Shown: piece after piece, positions 24,814 through 34,197 of the stretch | Position numbering within the stretch: position 1 is the first letter of the stretch | Layout of the letters: every line of letters begins with the position of its first letter | Source: Gemmatimonadota bacterium | Lineage (GTDB): Bacteria > Gemmatimonadota > Gemmatimonadetes > Longimicrobiales > Gaopeijiaceae | Direction: 5' to 3' | DNA length: 64,000 bases | Assembly (NCBI GenBank): GCA_016873995.1 | Contig: VGVR01000016.1 | Span: 1-64,000, forward strand | Notes under the pieces: generated by a model | Told to the model about the DNA's origin: nothing | Database searches by the model: none | Seen by the model: the letters and a program-made list of their open reading frames with translations, nothing else | Made by a program: the position numbers and the translations under genes

Positions 24814-25410
24814 TCAAGCACCTCCGTACCAGATGAGCGTGCGCGCTAGCTCCTCCACCGCGGACGCCAGGCCGCGCGGATCGTTCGCGGGATACGCGCC
24901 GCCTTCGAGTACGCCGAACCAGAGGACGCGCCCCGTCCGCACCTCGATGAGCGTCGCGTGGAGACGCACGCGCGGGTCCGCACCCGGCGCTGCCTCGAGC
25001 GACGCCTGGATCGGCAGGAGCGCCGCAGTCGCGTCGACCAGAGTCGCCGTCCGACGAAGCTCGCCGTAGAGCGGATCTCCGATGCGATCGACCTCCGCCT
25101 GCAGGAAGATGCCGACCGGAAGGCCTCGCGTGCGCGCCTGAATCGCGGGCGAGCGCGCGAGCACCTCCTCGACCTCCGCCGTGGAAATCCACTCCACCCC
25201 ACGGCCGCGCTCGCGCAGCCCGAACGCGAGCTCCGCGTCCACGTCGCCGGGCACCGCGAGGTTCTGCTGCACCGGGAGCAACAGCACGCGCACACCGTGC
25301 AGGTCGGGCGCGACACCCCTGGTGGTGCCCGGCTCGGGCGGAGGCGAAGTGCGCGGGCCACACGCGGCCAACACCGCGGTGAACGCCGCGGTGAACAAGA
25401 TACCCGCCAT
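24814..25410 (-). CDS. Lipoprotein of unknown function
   Basis: A 198-aa lipoprotein: signal peptide AGILFTAAFTAVLAAC with lipobox LAAC, then a Pro-rich linker and a domain beginning VRVLLLPVQQNL, which resembles the opening of DUF4136/GNA1162- or LpoB-like outer-membrane factors. The start at 25410 has GAGGGA four bases away. It lies 37 bp after the PQQ sugar dehydrogenase gene and is likely co-transcribed with it. Confidence 0.6.
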   Translation of the reverse strand: MAGILFTAAFTAVLAACGPRTSPPPEPGTTRGVAPDLHGVRVLLLPVQQNLAVPGDVDAELAFGLRERGRGVEWISTAEVEEVLARSPAIQARTRGLPVGIFLQAEVDRIGDPLYGELRRTATLVDATAALLPIQASLEAAPGADPRVRLHATLIEVRTGRVLWFGVLEGGAYPANDPRGLASAVEELARTLIWYGGA

Positions 25411-25446
25411 GCGGTCCCTCACCCACCGCTTCGTCCAGCAGGTCAC

Positions 25447-26634
25447 CTACTGCGCGCCCGCGACCGGCTCGAGCCGCACGATTGGCGTGGGATTCCCGCC
25501 AGGGCGATCGTCGAGTGCTACATAGATGTATCCGTCCGGCCCCACCCTGATGTCGCGGATCCGGCCGTAGCCGACCATCAGGCCCGGGCGCTCCAACCTG
25601 CCCACTTGATTCTCGCCGTCCACTTTGAGGAGCGGCACGCGCGCCATGGTGAGGCCCGCCAGCCCTCCGACGAGCGCGCTTCCGCTCCATTCGGGGAAGC
25701 GATCGCCGCTGTAGATCGCGAGGCCAGAGGGGCCGATCGACGGCGTCCAATGCTGCACGGACTGGATCATCCCCTCGCGCTCGCGCGAGGCGTGGATGGG
25801 CGCACCGCCGTACTGCACGCCCAGGCCGACTACCGGCCACCCATAGTTGCCGCCTCGTACGATCTGGTTCAGCTCGTCGCCGCCCTGGGCGCCGTGCTCC
25901 GTAGCCCATAGCTCACCCGTCTCCGGGTGGAACGCGAGCCCCTGAAGGGACCTGTGACCATAGGTCCAGATCTCTGGAAGTGCATCCTGGCGAGCCACGA
26001 ATGGGTTATCCGCCGGAATACGGCCGTCATCGTGCAGGCGGATGACCTTCCCCTGGTGGAGCGATAGGTCCTGCGCCGGGTGCTGCTCGCGCGGCACCGA
26101 GAGCGGATCGACCGCCCGATCGGAAACCGTGATGAAGAGGTAACCGTTTCCGTCGAACGCGAGCCGCGAGCCGTAGTGGGCCTCGCCGGTGCTCCAGGCA
26201 CGGGCCTCGAAGATCTCCTCCACGCCCTCGAGCCGATTCCCCTCCAGGCGCCCACGCACGACCGCAGTCGTGCCCTGCGTGCGGTCAGCGCTCGGCTTGG
26301 AGTAGCTGAGGTAGATGAGCCGGTTGCTGGCGAAGTCCGGGTGTACCGCCAGGTCGAGCAAGCCGCCCTGTCCTCCGTAGCGTACCCGCGGCACGCCGGC
26401 GATGGGCTCGGCTTGAAGCGACCCGTTCCGTACCACTCGGAGCCGCCCAGGTCGCTCGGTCACGAGCATCTCGCCAGTCGGCAGCCACGCCATCGACCAC
26501 GGGTCCTGCAGCGCAGGGACGACGGTGCTGACGCGATACGGCCCGCGCTCGACCCGCAGCGTGGTGCTCTGCGCGGTGAGCGGGAGCGGGAGGGCGAGCA
26601 AGAAGGCGAGGAAGGGCTCGGCGATGCGGCTCAT
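25447..26634 (-). CDS. PQQ-dependent aldose dehydrogenase (YliI/Asd type)
   Basis: A secreted soluble quinoprotein of 395 aa. A signal peptide (ending LPLTAQS) precedes a six-bladed propeller with the family pattern: LQDPWSMAWLPTGEMLVTER, GGQGGLLDLAVHPDF, the catalytic-His region EAHYGSRLAF, YGHRSLQGLAFHPETGELW, and EHGAQGGDELNQIVRGGNYG. It oxidises aldoses to lactones in the periplasm. It is a different fold class from the larger dehydrogenase at 5272-7428. The ATG at 26634 has a GGAGAGG site. Confidence 0.92.
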   Translation of the reverse strand: MSRIAEPFLAFLLALPLPLTAQSTTLRVERGPYRVSTVVPALQDPWSMAWLPTGEMLVTERPGRLRVVRNGSLQAEPIAGVPRVRYGGQGGLLDLAVHPDFASNRLIYLSYSKPSADRTQGTTAVVRGRLEGNRLEGVEEIFEARAWSTGEAHYGSRLAFDGNGYLFITVSDRAVDPLSVPREQHPAQDLSLHQGKVIRLHDDGRIPADNPFVARQDALPEIWTYGHRSLQGLAFHPETGELWATEHGAQGGDELNQIVRGGNYGWPVVGLGVQYGGAPIHASREREGMIQSVQHWTPSIGPSGLAIYSGDRFPEWSGSALVGGLAGLTMARVPLLKVDGENQVGRLERPGLMVGYGRIRDIRVGPDGYIYVALDDRPGGNPTPIVRLEPVAGAQ

Positions 26635-26717
26635 GGGCCTCTCCGATGGAGGGTCGAGAAGTCTACAGAGTGACCGAAGACACCGCCCGCGGCCAGACAC
26701 CTGGTCACTTCCTTACG

Positions 26718-27128
26718 TCACTTCTCCCGGCCCGAATCCTTCTCCAAATCCAGCGAGCAGGAGTTGATGCAATAGCGCAGCCCGGTCTGCGTCGGGCCAT
26801 CCGGAAACACGTGCCCCAAGTGCCCGCCGCACTTCGCGCACAGCACTTCCACTCGCGTCATGAAGTGACTGTGATCGACTTGCGTCCTGATGTTCTCGTT
26901 CGCCATTACGTCCGAAAACGACGGCCAACCCGTCCCCGAGTCGAACTTCGTGTCCGAGGAAAAGAGTGGGGCGCCGCACCCCCTGCACTTGTACACGCCC
27001 TTCGACTTCTCTGCGTGGTATTTCCCCGTGAAGGGTCGCTCGGTCCCCTTCTCTCGCAGCACGTGGTATTCGTGCTCGTCGAGCATCTCCTTCCACTCCT
27101 TGTCGGACTTCTGCGCCTGGTCGGCCAT
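26718..27128 (-). CDS. msrB: Peptide-methionine (R)-S-oxide reductase
   Basis: Repairs methionine-R-sulfoxide in proteins. The 136-aa protein has two zinc CxxC pairs (CRGC and CAKC), the substrate region [10 protein letters not shown], and the catalytic cysteine in [12 protein letters not shown]. The second Cys of that motif, where many homologues have Ala, could be a resolving or spare cysteine. The ATG at 27128 was chosen because the upstream frame is not conserved. It is divergent from the cupin gene. Confidence 0.95.
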   Translation of the reverse strand: MADQAQKSDKEWKEMLDEHEYHVLREKGTERPFTGKYHAEKSKGVYKCRGCGAPLFSSDTKFDSGTGWPSFSDVMANENIRTQVDHSHFMTRVEVLCAKCGGHLGHVFPDGPTQTGLRYCINSCSLDLEKDSGREK

Positions 27129-27334
27129 GTTTCCCCGTGGTCGTCGTGGGTCGAAGGTCCGCACGCCTGAAATCGAACCCCAGGGAGCGTCCGGTGGTCC
27201 CAGGCGGAAGGCGCTTCGGGCGTCCTCCTCCAGGCCGGACGGCGCCTGAACGCGAACCTCCGCGCGGGCGTCCATTGACAGGGGGGGCCCGGCGGCACCG
27301 ATTGGCGGTCCCCAAAACGCCGTGGAGCCGAAGA

Positions 27335-27718
27335 ATGAGCTTGTCCGACGTTCGCCTGGAGAAGTGGAAGGAGATCCCGCGCGAGAAAGTGACCGACGTC
27401 ATCGGTCGACGTCTCTTCACGGGCAAGCGCATGATGCTCGCCCAGGTCTACCTCGACAAAGGGGCTATCGTACCGTGGCACTCCCACGAGAACGAGCAAC
27501 TCACCTGGGTCCTCGAGGGGTCACTTCGGTTCTGGATCGGCCAGGAAGGCGCCCCCGACGTGAAGGACGTGGTCGTCGGCGCCGGAGACGTGTTGTACAT
27601 CCCGTCGAACGTCCCTCACAAGGTGGAGGCGCTCGAAGACACGCTCGACGTGGACGTTTTCAGCCCGCCGCGTGAGGACTGGCTGAAGCACACGGACACG
27701 TATTTTCACCGGAAATGA
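27335..27718 (+). CDS. Single-domain cupin protein
   Basis: A 127-aa beta-barrel protein. Cupin motif 1 is [20 protein letters not shown], with His-x-His and Glu as metal ligands. Motif 2 is [20 protein letters not shown], with the last histidine. All four ligands for a single Fe or Mn are present. Such small cupins include dioxygenases, isomerases and sensors; the substrate is unknown. Confidence 0.8.
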   Translation: MSLSDVRLEKWKEIPREKVTDVIGRRLFTGKRMMLAQVYLDKGAIVPWHSHENEQLTWVLEGSLRFWIGQEGAPDVKDVVVGAGDVLYIPSNVPHKVEALEDTLDVDVFSPPREDWLKHTDTYFHRK

Positions 27719-27784
27719 CGGGCCGACCCACCCGGCGGGCTTCACGGGGGCAGTGCGGGTAATACATTAGGCAATAGATCAACC

Positions 27785-27806
27785 ATCGCCGCTCGAGCGC
27801 GGCGAT
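27785..27806 (+). promoter_or_regulatory. Perfect hairpin in the leader of the aminotransferase gene
   Basis: ATCGCCGC and GCGGCGAT form an eight-pair stem with a six-base loop, 18 bp before the ATG. A -10-like TACATT lies about 20 bp upstream. It could be a protein-binding site or a leader hairpin; there is no T-tract. Confidence 0.35.
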
Positions 27807-27824
27807 ACCGAGAGGATCGAGACG

Positions 27825-28796
27825 ATGGGCGCTGGAAGCGGGTTCGAGCCGGTGGATTGGATCTGGCACGACGGAGAGTTCGTGCCGTGGGAGGACGCGA
27901 AGCTTCACCTGCTCTCCACCGCCGTACAGTTCGGCACGTCGGTCTTCGAGGGGATTCGCGCGTACGACACCAAGAATGGCCCGGCGATCTTCCGCCTCGA
28001 CGAGCACATCCGCCGTCTCTTCGACTCGGCGCGCATCTATCGCATGGTGCCGACCTACACGCCCGCGCAGATCTCCCAAGTGTGCAAAGAGATCGTGGTG
28101 AAGAACGGGCTCAAGAACTGCTACATCCGTCCCATGATCCTGCGCGGCTTCGGCGCCCCGGGTCTCAACCCGCTCAACAGCCCCATCGAAACGTTCGTGC
28201 CCACCTGGAGCTGGGGCACCTACCTCGGCGATGGTGCGCTGGCCGGCGGCGTCGACGTGTGCGTGTCGTCGTGGCAGCGCGCCGAGCCCAACACGTTCCC
28301 GTCGCGCGCCAAGGCTGGCGGTCAGTACGTGAACGCGCAGTTGATGAAGATGGAGGCGATCGAAAACGGGTACACCGACGCGATCGCACTCGGGCCGGGC
28401 GGCCTGGTGAGCGAGGGAACCGGCATGAACGTGTTCCTGGTTCGTGACGGGGCGCTCATTACACCCGTGCTCGACGGAACCTCACTCGTCGGCATCACGC
28501 GCGGGGCGGTGATCCAGCTGGCGCACGACCTCGGCATCGAGGTGCGCACCGAGCCGGTGCCGCGCGAGAGCCTCTACACGGCCGACGAGATCTTCTTCAC
28601 GGGCACGGCTGCGGAAGTCACGCCGGTCCGGAGCGTCGACCGCATTGCGGTCGGCACGGGAAAGACCGGACCGGTCACGCTGGCGCTGCAGAAGGCGTTC
28701 ATGCAGACCGTGCGCGCCGAGAACGACGACCCACACGGGTACCTCACGTACGTGAGCGAGGCGTCTCGCCGCACGAGACAGCCCGCGCTGACGTAA
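27825..28796 (+). CDS. ilvE: Branched-chain amino acid aminotransferase
   Basis: A PLP fold-type IV transaminase of 323 aa for the last step of valine, leucine and isoleucine synthesis. The PLP lysine is Lys163 in SRAKAGGQYVNAQL. Other marks are VQFGTSVFEGIRAYDT, CYIRPMILRGFG and the phosphate-binding SLVGITRGAV with EIFFTGTAAEVTPV. The length and motifs are typical of IlvE. No other branched-chain genes are adjacent. Confidence 0.93.
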   Translation: MGAGSGFEPVDWIWHDGEFVPWEDAKLHLLSTAVQFGTSVFEGIRAYDTKNGPAIFRLDEHIRRLFDSARIYRMVPTYTPAQISQVCKEIVVKNGLKNCYIRPMILRGFGAPGLNPLNSPIETFVPTWSWGTYLGDGALAGGVDVCVSSWQRAEPNTFPSRAKAGGQYVNAQLMKMEAIENGYTDAIALGPGGLVSEGTGMNVFLVRDGALITPVLDGTSLVGITRGAVIQLAHDLGIEVRTEPVPRESLYTADEIFFTGTAAEVTPVRSVDRIAVGTGKTGPVTLALQKAFMQTVRAENDDPHGYLTYVSEASRRTRQPALT

Positions 28797-28902
28797 CCGG
28801 CCGACCGCTGCGCCGACGGTTCTGACGTAACGGGGGACGCTGGCAGCCCGTGTCCTGACCTAGCCGTCGCTCGCGGGCGCCCAAGGCTGGGTGGCCACCG
28901 GC

Positions 28903-29547
28903 TCAGGGCTTGCGCGCCCGCAGGACCACGTGCGTGTGGACGTACCCTCGATCGACGCGGCGCGTCTCCACGTCCCGGAAGCCTGCCGACGCGAGCTCCC
29001 GCGCGAACCAGTCGAGAGAATGGAACGTCGGGCGCCCCACGGTCATGCGCAGCACGTGCACGGCGATGAGCTCTTCGAGCGCGGTCGGTGCGTACTTCCA
29101 CCAGGGGCGCGTGTCGGCATCCTTGATCACGACCGTGCCACCGCTCTTCAGGGCGCGGAAGCTCTCATTCAGAATCGACAACTTCACTTCGTCGGGAACG
29201 AGGCAAAGCACGTCGAACATCGTGACGACGTCATAGGCGGCGGGCGGGACGTCTTCGACTGAGCCTGGTCGCAAGTGGAGCCGAGAGGCGGCGGCGGACG
29301 TTCGCGCCAGGGTCAGCTTACGCGCATCCGGGTCGACGCCGTGCAGCTCGAGCCGGGGCCGCTCCTGGGCCAGGTACGTGAGCCAGAGCCCCGAGCCGCA
29401 GCCGACGTCGAGCAGACGCCCTTCCGTCGGAACGAGCGGAAGGACGCGATCGAACGGGCAAACGAGCCAGCGCACGTGCAAGTAGCCGCGCGCGCGCAGC
29501 CCCGGGCCGCGGTACTGCGAGATGACGCGACGACCGCCGAGCGCCAT
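28903..29547 (-). CDS. SAM-dependent methyltransferase, glycan cluster
   Basis: A class I methyltransferase of 214 aa with motif I LLDVGCGSGLWLTYLA, motif II-like YDVVTMFDVLCLVPDE, and a Trp/Lys-rich segment DADTRPWWKYAPT. Its ATG overlaps the stop of the upstream methyltransferase gene by one base. Substrate unknown. Position in a cluster with a family 2 glycosyltransferase and a sugar deacetylase suggests modification of a lipid-linked sugar or polyketide-like lipid. Confidence 0.75.
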   Translation of the reverse strand: MALGGRRVISQYRGPGLRARGYLHVRWLVCPFDRVLPLVPTEGRLLDVGCGSGLWLTYLAQERPRLELHGVDPDARKLTLARTSAAASRLHLRPGSVEDVPPAAYDVVTMFDVLCLVPDEVKLSILNESFRALKSGGTVVIKDADTRPWWKYAPTALEELIAVHVLRMTVGRPTFHSLDWFARELASAGFRDVETRRVDRGYVHTHVVLRARKP

Positions 29548-30389
29548 CAGCGCAGCTTTGGTCGAGGGTGCGGCTGACCGCGCGACGCACTGCCGGGCTG
29601 ACCCCGTGCTTCCGCGCGTGCCTCCCCCCGCGCGGAACCGACCGGCGCCTCGCGCACCGCCCGACACACGAGGCCGACTCCCATGGGGAGATTCCCCCAA
29701 CGCAGCAGCGCACCTTCCACGCCGAGAAGCCGGGCGAGGATTTGGTTGATCGGGCGCGGCGGGAGCCCGAATCCGCTCATCCCGCCCTCCGCTGCAGCCG
29801 GTCGTTCCGGGATGAGCCGCTGGATGAATCGCACGGCCGCGACCCCCGGGAAGAGCGCCGAGTTCACGTAGCTGAGCTGCTCGACCCGCCAACCGGCGCG
29901 GCGCACGCGCGCACCGAGGTCCCGAATCCGGTAGCGGCGTTTGTGGTGCACGCGGTCGTCGTGCACGCTCCAGAGCCACTGGTGGGCAGAGGTCACGATC
30001 AGCATGTGCCCACCCGGCTTGGTGACGCGATACATCTCGTCCAGCATGCGGTCGTCCCGCTCGACGTGCTCGATGACGCCGAAGGCGGTGACGAGGTCGA
30101 CCGAGGCGTCGGAGAGCGGCAGGTCGGTCGCGCTGGCGACGCCGATGCGAGGAAACCCGCGCCCCCGCACGAACGCCGCCGCCGTGTGCGATGCGTCGAG
30201 CGCCCAGGTGGGCGCGAAGCTCTCGAGCAGCGCTAGGTTGCCTCCCGTGCCGCACCCGAGATCGAGGATCCTGGCGCCTGCCGGCAACCGGAGCGTCTCG
30301 ATCTGCTTGCGGTAGATCGCGCGCATGCCCAGGAACCACCAGTGCCGCTCTTCCAGATCACGCGTCTGCTGGTAGGCTGCCTCTTGCAT
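29547..30389 (-). CDS. SAM-dependent methyltransferase
   Basis: A class I methyltransferase of 280 aa. The N-terminal EERHWWFLGMR is common in methyltransferases of polysaccharide clusters; motif I is ILDLGCGTGGNLALL and the acidic helix VTAFGVIEHVERDD follows. A C-terminal 60-residue region is rich in Arg, Ala and Gly and probably disordered. It starts one base after the stop of the ChbG-like gene and runs in the same operon. Confidence 0.78.
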   Translation of the reverse strand: MQEAAYQQTRDLEERHWWFLGMRAIYRKQIETLRLPAGARILDLGCGTGGNLALLESFAPTWALDASHTAAAFVRGRGFPRIGVASATDLPLSDASVDLVTAFGVIEHVERDDRMLDEMYRVTKPGGHMLIVTSAHQWLWSVHDDRVHHKRRYRIRDLGARVRRAGWRVEQLSYVNSALFPGVAAVRFIQRLIPERPAAAEGGMSGFGLPPRPINQILARLLGVEGALLRWGNLPMGVGLVCRAVREAPVGSARGEARAEARGQPGSASRGQPHPRPKLR

Positions 30390-30390
30390 G

Positions 30391-31242
30391 TCAGGCCGCC
30401 AGGTTCGCGAAGCTGCCGAGCTCGAAGCCGTCGCGCTCGATCGAGCGCCGCAGCTCGGGGTCGGTGAGGGCCGACGTCTCGCCGCTCCAGTCGTAGCCCC
30501 AGTCGTAGCGCGCCTGCAGTGCAGGCGTGGTCACGCCGGGGTGCGCCACCAACTCGGCGATCGCTCCCCGCGGCACCGGCGCGATGCCCCGCAAGATGCG
30601 CTCGGGCGTGAGGTATCCGCTCTCACCAAGCGCCGGCGTCACGTTGGCGCTGCGCAGGGAGCCGAGCGACCGGCAGCGCACGCGCCGCAGCGCGTTCAAC
30701 CCGACGCGGAAGGCCAGCACAGTCGCACCTGGCCTGCCCGAGCCGAGGGGCGCGAAGCTCGGCACGCGCACCCAACCGATGCCGTGCGCCCGCGCGAGCT
30801 CCAGCACGACCGGCCAGATCCCAGGAAGCAGGTGGACGTGCTGGTGTCCGTCGAGGTGCGTCGGGCGCAAGCCCGCGCGCTCGACGCGCTCGATCTGCGC
30901 ACCGAGTTCGCGACGCACTGCGCCGTGCCGCAGGCGCAGGGTGAGCGCGCGCGCTGCCAGCCCCGGGTGCGCGCTCGGGAGGCGGCCATCGGCCGTCACC
31001 AGGCCGCCGAGCGCTGCCGGATCACTCAACGGACGCTCGCCCACGAGCGTGAGGTGCACGCCCACATCCAGTCGGGGATTTCGCCGGCAGACCTCGACGG
31101 CGTGATCGAACGAATCCCCCACGGGCGAGATCGACGTGCTCGTCACGATACCGTCGCGGTGGGCCGTCTCGATGCCCCGGTCGATGTCGGGGTGAAGGCC
31201 GAGGTCGTCCGCGTTGACGATGAGAGTCCGGCGCTCGGGCAA
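30391..31242 (-). CDS. ChbG/HpnK-family (YdjC-like) sugar deacetylase
   Basis: A 283-aa carbohydrate deacetylase-like protein. Metal ligands are visible in LIVNADDLGLHPDI (Asp-Asp), the later THLDGHQHVHL with two histidines, and AELVAHPG. Relatives deacetylate chitobiose, or in hopanoid synthesis act on sugar-hopanoids (HpnK). The start is TTG directly abutting the glycosyltransferase stop, so the genes are tightly linked. The sugar substrate is not known. Confidence 0.8.
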   Translation of the reverse strand: MPERRTLIVNADDLGLHPDIDRGIETAHRDGIVTSTSISPVGDSFDHAVEVCRRNPRLDVGVHLTLVGERPLSDPAALGGLVTADGRLPSAHPGLAARALTLRLRHGAVRRELGAQIERVERAGLRPTHLDGHQHVHLLPGIWPVVLELARAHGIGWVRVPSFAPLGSGRPGATVLAFRVGLNALRRVRCRSLGSLRSANVTPALGESGYLTPERILRGIAPVPRGAIAELVAHPGVTTPALQARYDWGYDWSGETSALTDPELRRSIERDGFELGSFANLAA

Positions 31243-32235
31243 TCACGGCTCCGTGGGACTGGACGCGCCGATGACGTACGTGGGGCGCCGCTTCGCCTCG
31301 TCGTAGATGCGGCCTATGTACTCGCCTAGAAGCCCGATCCCAATGAGCTGGATCCCGCCGAGGAACGTGATCGCCGCGGTCAGCGTCGCCCACCCCGGGG
31401 GAGAGAGAGCGGGGTTGTCGGTGGCCAGCGCGATACCCCCCGCTACGACCGCAATGACGCCGTACAGCATCGAGAGCAGGGCGATCGTCACGCCAAACCC
31501 AGTGAAGAGTCGAAGCGGAAGGATCGTGAAGGAGAACACGCCGGTCGTCACCAGGTGGAGGAGCTGGCGGAAGGTGTACTTCTCGGTGCCCGCGAAGCGC
31601 GTGCCGACCTGGTACTCGATGCCAGTCTGGCGGAACCCGACCCAGCTGATGAGGCCGCGCAGGAACTTGTCCCGTTCCGGCATTGCGACCAGGGCATCGA
31701 GCACCGCGCGGTCCAGCAAGCGGAAATCCGATTGCCCGAACGTGAGGTTGAGCCCCGACACGAACCTGAGGATCTTATATCCCACCTTCATCATCAGGCG
31801 GCGGCGCAGGGAAAACGCAGCTGCACCCGCCTTGGTCGTGTACACGACGTCGTAGCCGTCGCGCCAGAGCTCCACCATGCGCGGGAGCAGCGAGGGCGGA
31901 TGCTGGAGGTCCGAGTCCATGGTGATGACCACGTCTCCCCGGGCGTGCTCGAGCCCCGCTACCAACGCCGCCTGGTGCCCAAAGTTGCGCGAGAGACCGA
32001 GCCAGCGCAGGCGAGGCTCTCCAGCGCGCAGCGTGACGAGCACCTCGCGGGTCTTGTCCCGACTCCCGTCGTCGACGACGAGGATCTCGTAGTCGTCCGC
32101 GAGCGACACCGCGACGGCACCGACTTCCTGGACGAACCTCGGGAGGCCCTCCTCCTCGTTGAACGCAGGCGCGACCACCGAGAGGAGCTTCGGTGGGCTT
32201 CGGCGGCGAGAGCCGTCCGCGCGGAGTTGGGTCAT
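31243..32235 (-). CDS. Family 2 glycosyltransferase, GtrB/DPM-like
   Basis: A 330-aa polyprenyl-phosphate sugar transferase. The catalytic domain shows VVAPAFNEEEGL, LVVDDGSRDKT and the DxD region TMDSDLQHPP. Two C-terminal membrane helices (LFTGFGVTIALLSMLYGVIA; WATLTAAITFLGGIQLIGIG) anchor it, as in GtrB or ArnC. It would load a sugar from a nucleotide onto undecaprenyl phosphate for use by a periplasmic membrane transferase; the divergent neighbour is a broken candidate for that partner. The ATG at 32235 has a GGGAG site. Confidence 0.9.
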   Translation of the reverse strand: MTQLRADGSRRRSPPKLLSVVAPAFNEEEGLPRFVQEVGAVAVSLADDYEILVVDDGSRDKTREVLVTLRAGEPRLRWLGLSRNFGHQAALVAGLEHARGDVVITMDSDLQHPPSLLPRMVELWRDGYDVVYTTKAGAAAFSLRRRLMMKVGYKILRFVSGLNLTFGQSDFRLLDRAVLDALVAMPERDKFLRGLISWVGFRQTGIEYQVGTRFAGTEKYTFRQLLHLVTTGVFSFTILPLRLFTGFGVTIALLSMLYGVIAVVAGGIALATDNPALSPPGWATLTAAITFLGGIQLIGIGLLGEYIGRIYDEAKRRPTYVIGASSPTEP

Positions 32236-32328
32236 GTTCGCTCCCGTCGTCTGCGCCCCAGTTTCGAGCACCGCAGAAGTACGCTGCCGCGGGCGACGAG
32301 CGCCACCCCCAGTGATAAGTTGGTGGCC

Positions 32329-34191
32329 ATGTCGCCCCCCGAGCCGCCGAGCGCGTCACCCGCCGACCCCGCACGCTGGGAGCGGGCGTTGCTCGTCTGC
32401 GTCTGGCTCGCAGCGGCCGCTCTGGGCTACGCCTACCTCGGCCGAGGCTGGATCGCGCCCGACGTCGGCACGCTCGGTCAAGCGGCGGAGCGAGTGCTCG
32501 CGGGTGAGCTCCCCCACCGCGACTTCGTTGACGTCTACACGGGCGGCCAAGCCATGTTGGACGCCCTGGCGTTCCGCCTGCTCGGTGTCCAAGTGATGTC
32601 TCTCCGCTGGCTCTTCTTCGCCGCCTACCTCCTGTGGATTCCGACCGTTTGGTAGGTCGCGCGTACGTTCGCGGGACCTTGGCTGGCGGCCGCCACCACC
32701 TTCCTGGCCGCCTCGGCCACCCTGCCCGTCTATCCGGAGGGGATGCCCAGCTGGTACAACCTCTTCCTCGCGACGGCGGGCATCGCGTGCCTGCGTCGCT
32801 ACACGCGCGACCGCAGGGCGAGATGGCTGCTGCTAGCCGGAGCTGCGGGCGGCGTCTCGATCCTCTTCAAGATCGTGGGGCTCTACTACGTGGCCGGCGC
32901 GCTGCTTTTCCTGCTCTGGCTCGAGACCACCGAGGAGCCCACCGATCGACCGGGCGAGAATGCTTCGTACCGGGTATTTGCTGCCTTGGCGTGTACAGTG
33001 CTTGCCATCTGTGCACTATACGTGGTCGCTACAGGAGGCGGGCGCGCGTCGCTCCTCCACTTCGGCCTGCCGCCCTTGGCGGCGGTGACCACCGTCGCGG
33101 TCGCGTTGCTCCATCCGACCGGCCGCCGCTCCGCGGACCGGTTCACGAGCTTGGCCCGCACGGTCGCTCCACTTCTCGCAGGCGTAGCCGTCCCAGTGGC
33201 CGCGTTTCTGATCCCCTACGTGGCGAGCGGATCGCTGCCGGCGCTCTACCGCGGGGTCTTCGTGCTTCCCCGTACTCGGCTCGAGTTCGAAGCCGTGAGT
33301 CCGCTCCCCGTGCTGGGCTTCCTCCCAGCCATCGCGCTCGTGGCGTGGGTGGCGTCGCGTAGCCGCGCCGCGTTCGTTGCCGGAGGGGCGATACTGCTCG
33401 TCGCGGTCGGGATGACGCACATCGACGTCGTCTATCGCATCGTGTGGTGGACGCTGATATCGTTGGGGCCGGTGGCCGCCATGGCCGGAGCGTGGCACCT
33501 GTCCCGCTCGGTCCATGCGGCTCCGCGAGCGAAAGCCGGCGGCGTCCTCGTTCTGGCCATCTTCGCGTTCGCCAACCTCGTCCAGCTCCCCTTCTCCATC
33601 CCCCTCTACTTCCTCTACTCCGCACCTCTATTGGTTCTGCTCGGGGTCGCCTTGGGAGGCATCGGCACGCGCCGGCAGCCCTGCCCGCTGCTCCTCCTCA
33701 CCACGGCCCTGTGCGCCTTCTTCGTTCTACGCGTGGATGCGGGTTTCATCAACCACCTCGGGTTCCGTTATCGGCCGCATGAAGAGACAGCCGCCCTGGC
33801 GCTCCCGCGCGCGCGCGGTATCCGCGTTGACGAGTCCGAGAAGGCCGAGATCGAGCAACTCGTCGCAGGACTCGATCGGATCCACCCGGGTGGCGCCATC
33901 CTCGCGATTCCGGATGCGCCCGAGGTCTACTACCTGAGCGGACGTCCGAATCCAACGCGAACTCTGTTCGACGTCTTCGATGACCCCGCGACCCGCACGG
34001 AGCGCGTGCTCACCTTGGTCGACAGCGCACACCTGAGAGTCGTAGTCATCAATCGCGCATCCGCGTTCGATCAGCCGTTCGAAGCTCCCCTGCTCGACAG
34101 CCTGCGCGTCCGCCTCCGCTTCCGCGCCGAGGTCGGCAGGTTCGTGATCCTCTGGGCGGGACCGGGGGACGGCGCGTCCACTGCGCGCTGA
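32329..34191 (+). pseudogene. Large membrane glycosyltransferase-like gene with in-frame amber codon
   Basis: One continuous frame encodes about 620 residues with about ten hydrophobic helices. The start resembles GT39/ArnT-like transferases (APDVGTLGQAAERVLAGELP, then HRDFVDVYTGGQ with the acidic loop after helix 1). Codon 109 is TAG (32653-32655), between PTVW and VARTFAGPWLAAATTFL; both sides are plainly coding and in the same frame. Either the gene is a recent nonsense pseudogene, the amber is read through, or it is a sequencing error. The second half could restart at the ATG at 32743, but would lose the catalytic loop. It is divergent from the family 2 transferase. Confidence 0.75.
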
Positions 34192-34197
34192 GGTGGG

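Noticed and set aside
23843-25909. Reverse ORF of 688 codons across the dehydrogenase, lipoprotein and sugar dehydrogenase genes
   Set aside because: It overlaps three well-supported genes in another frame and is Arg/Gly/Ala low-complexity.
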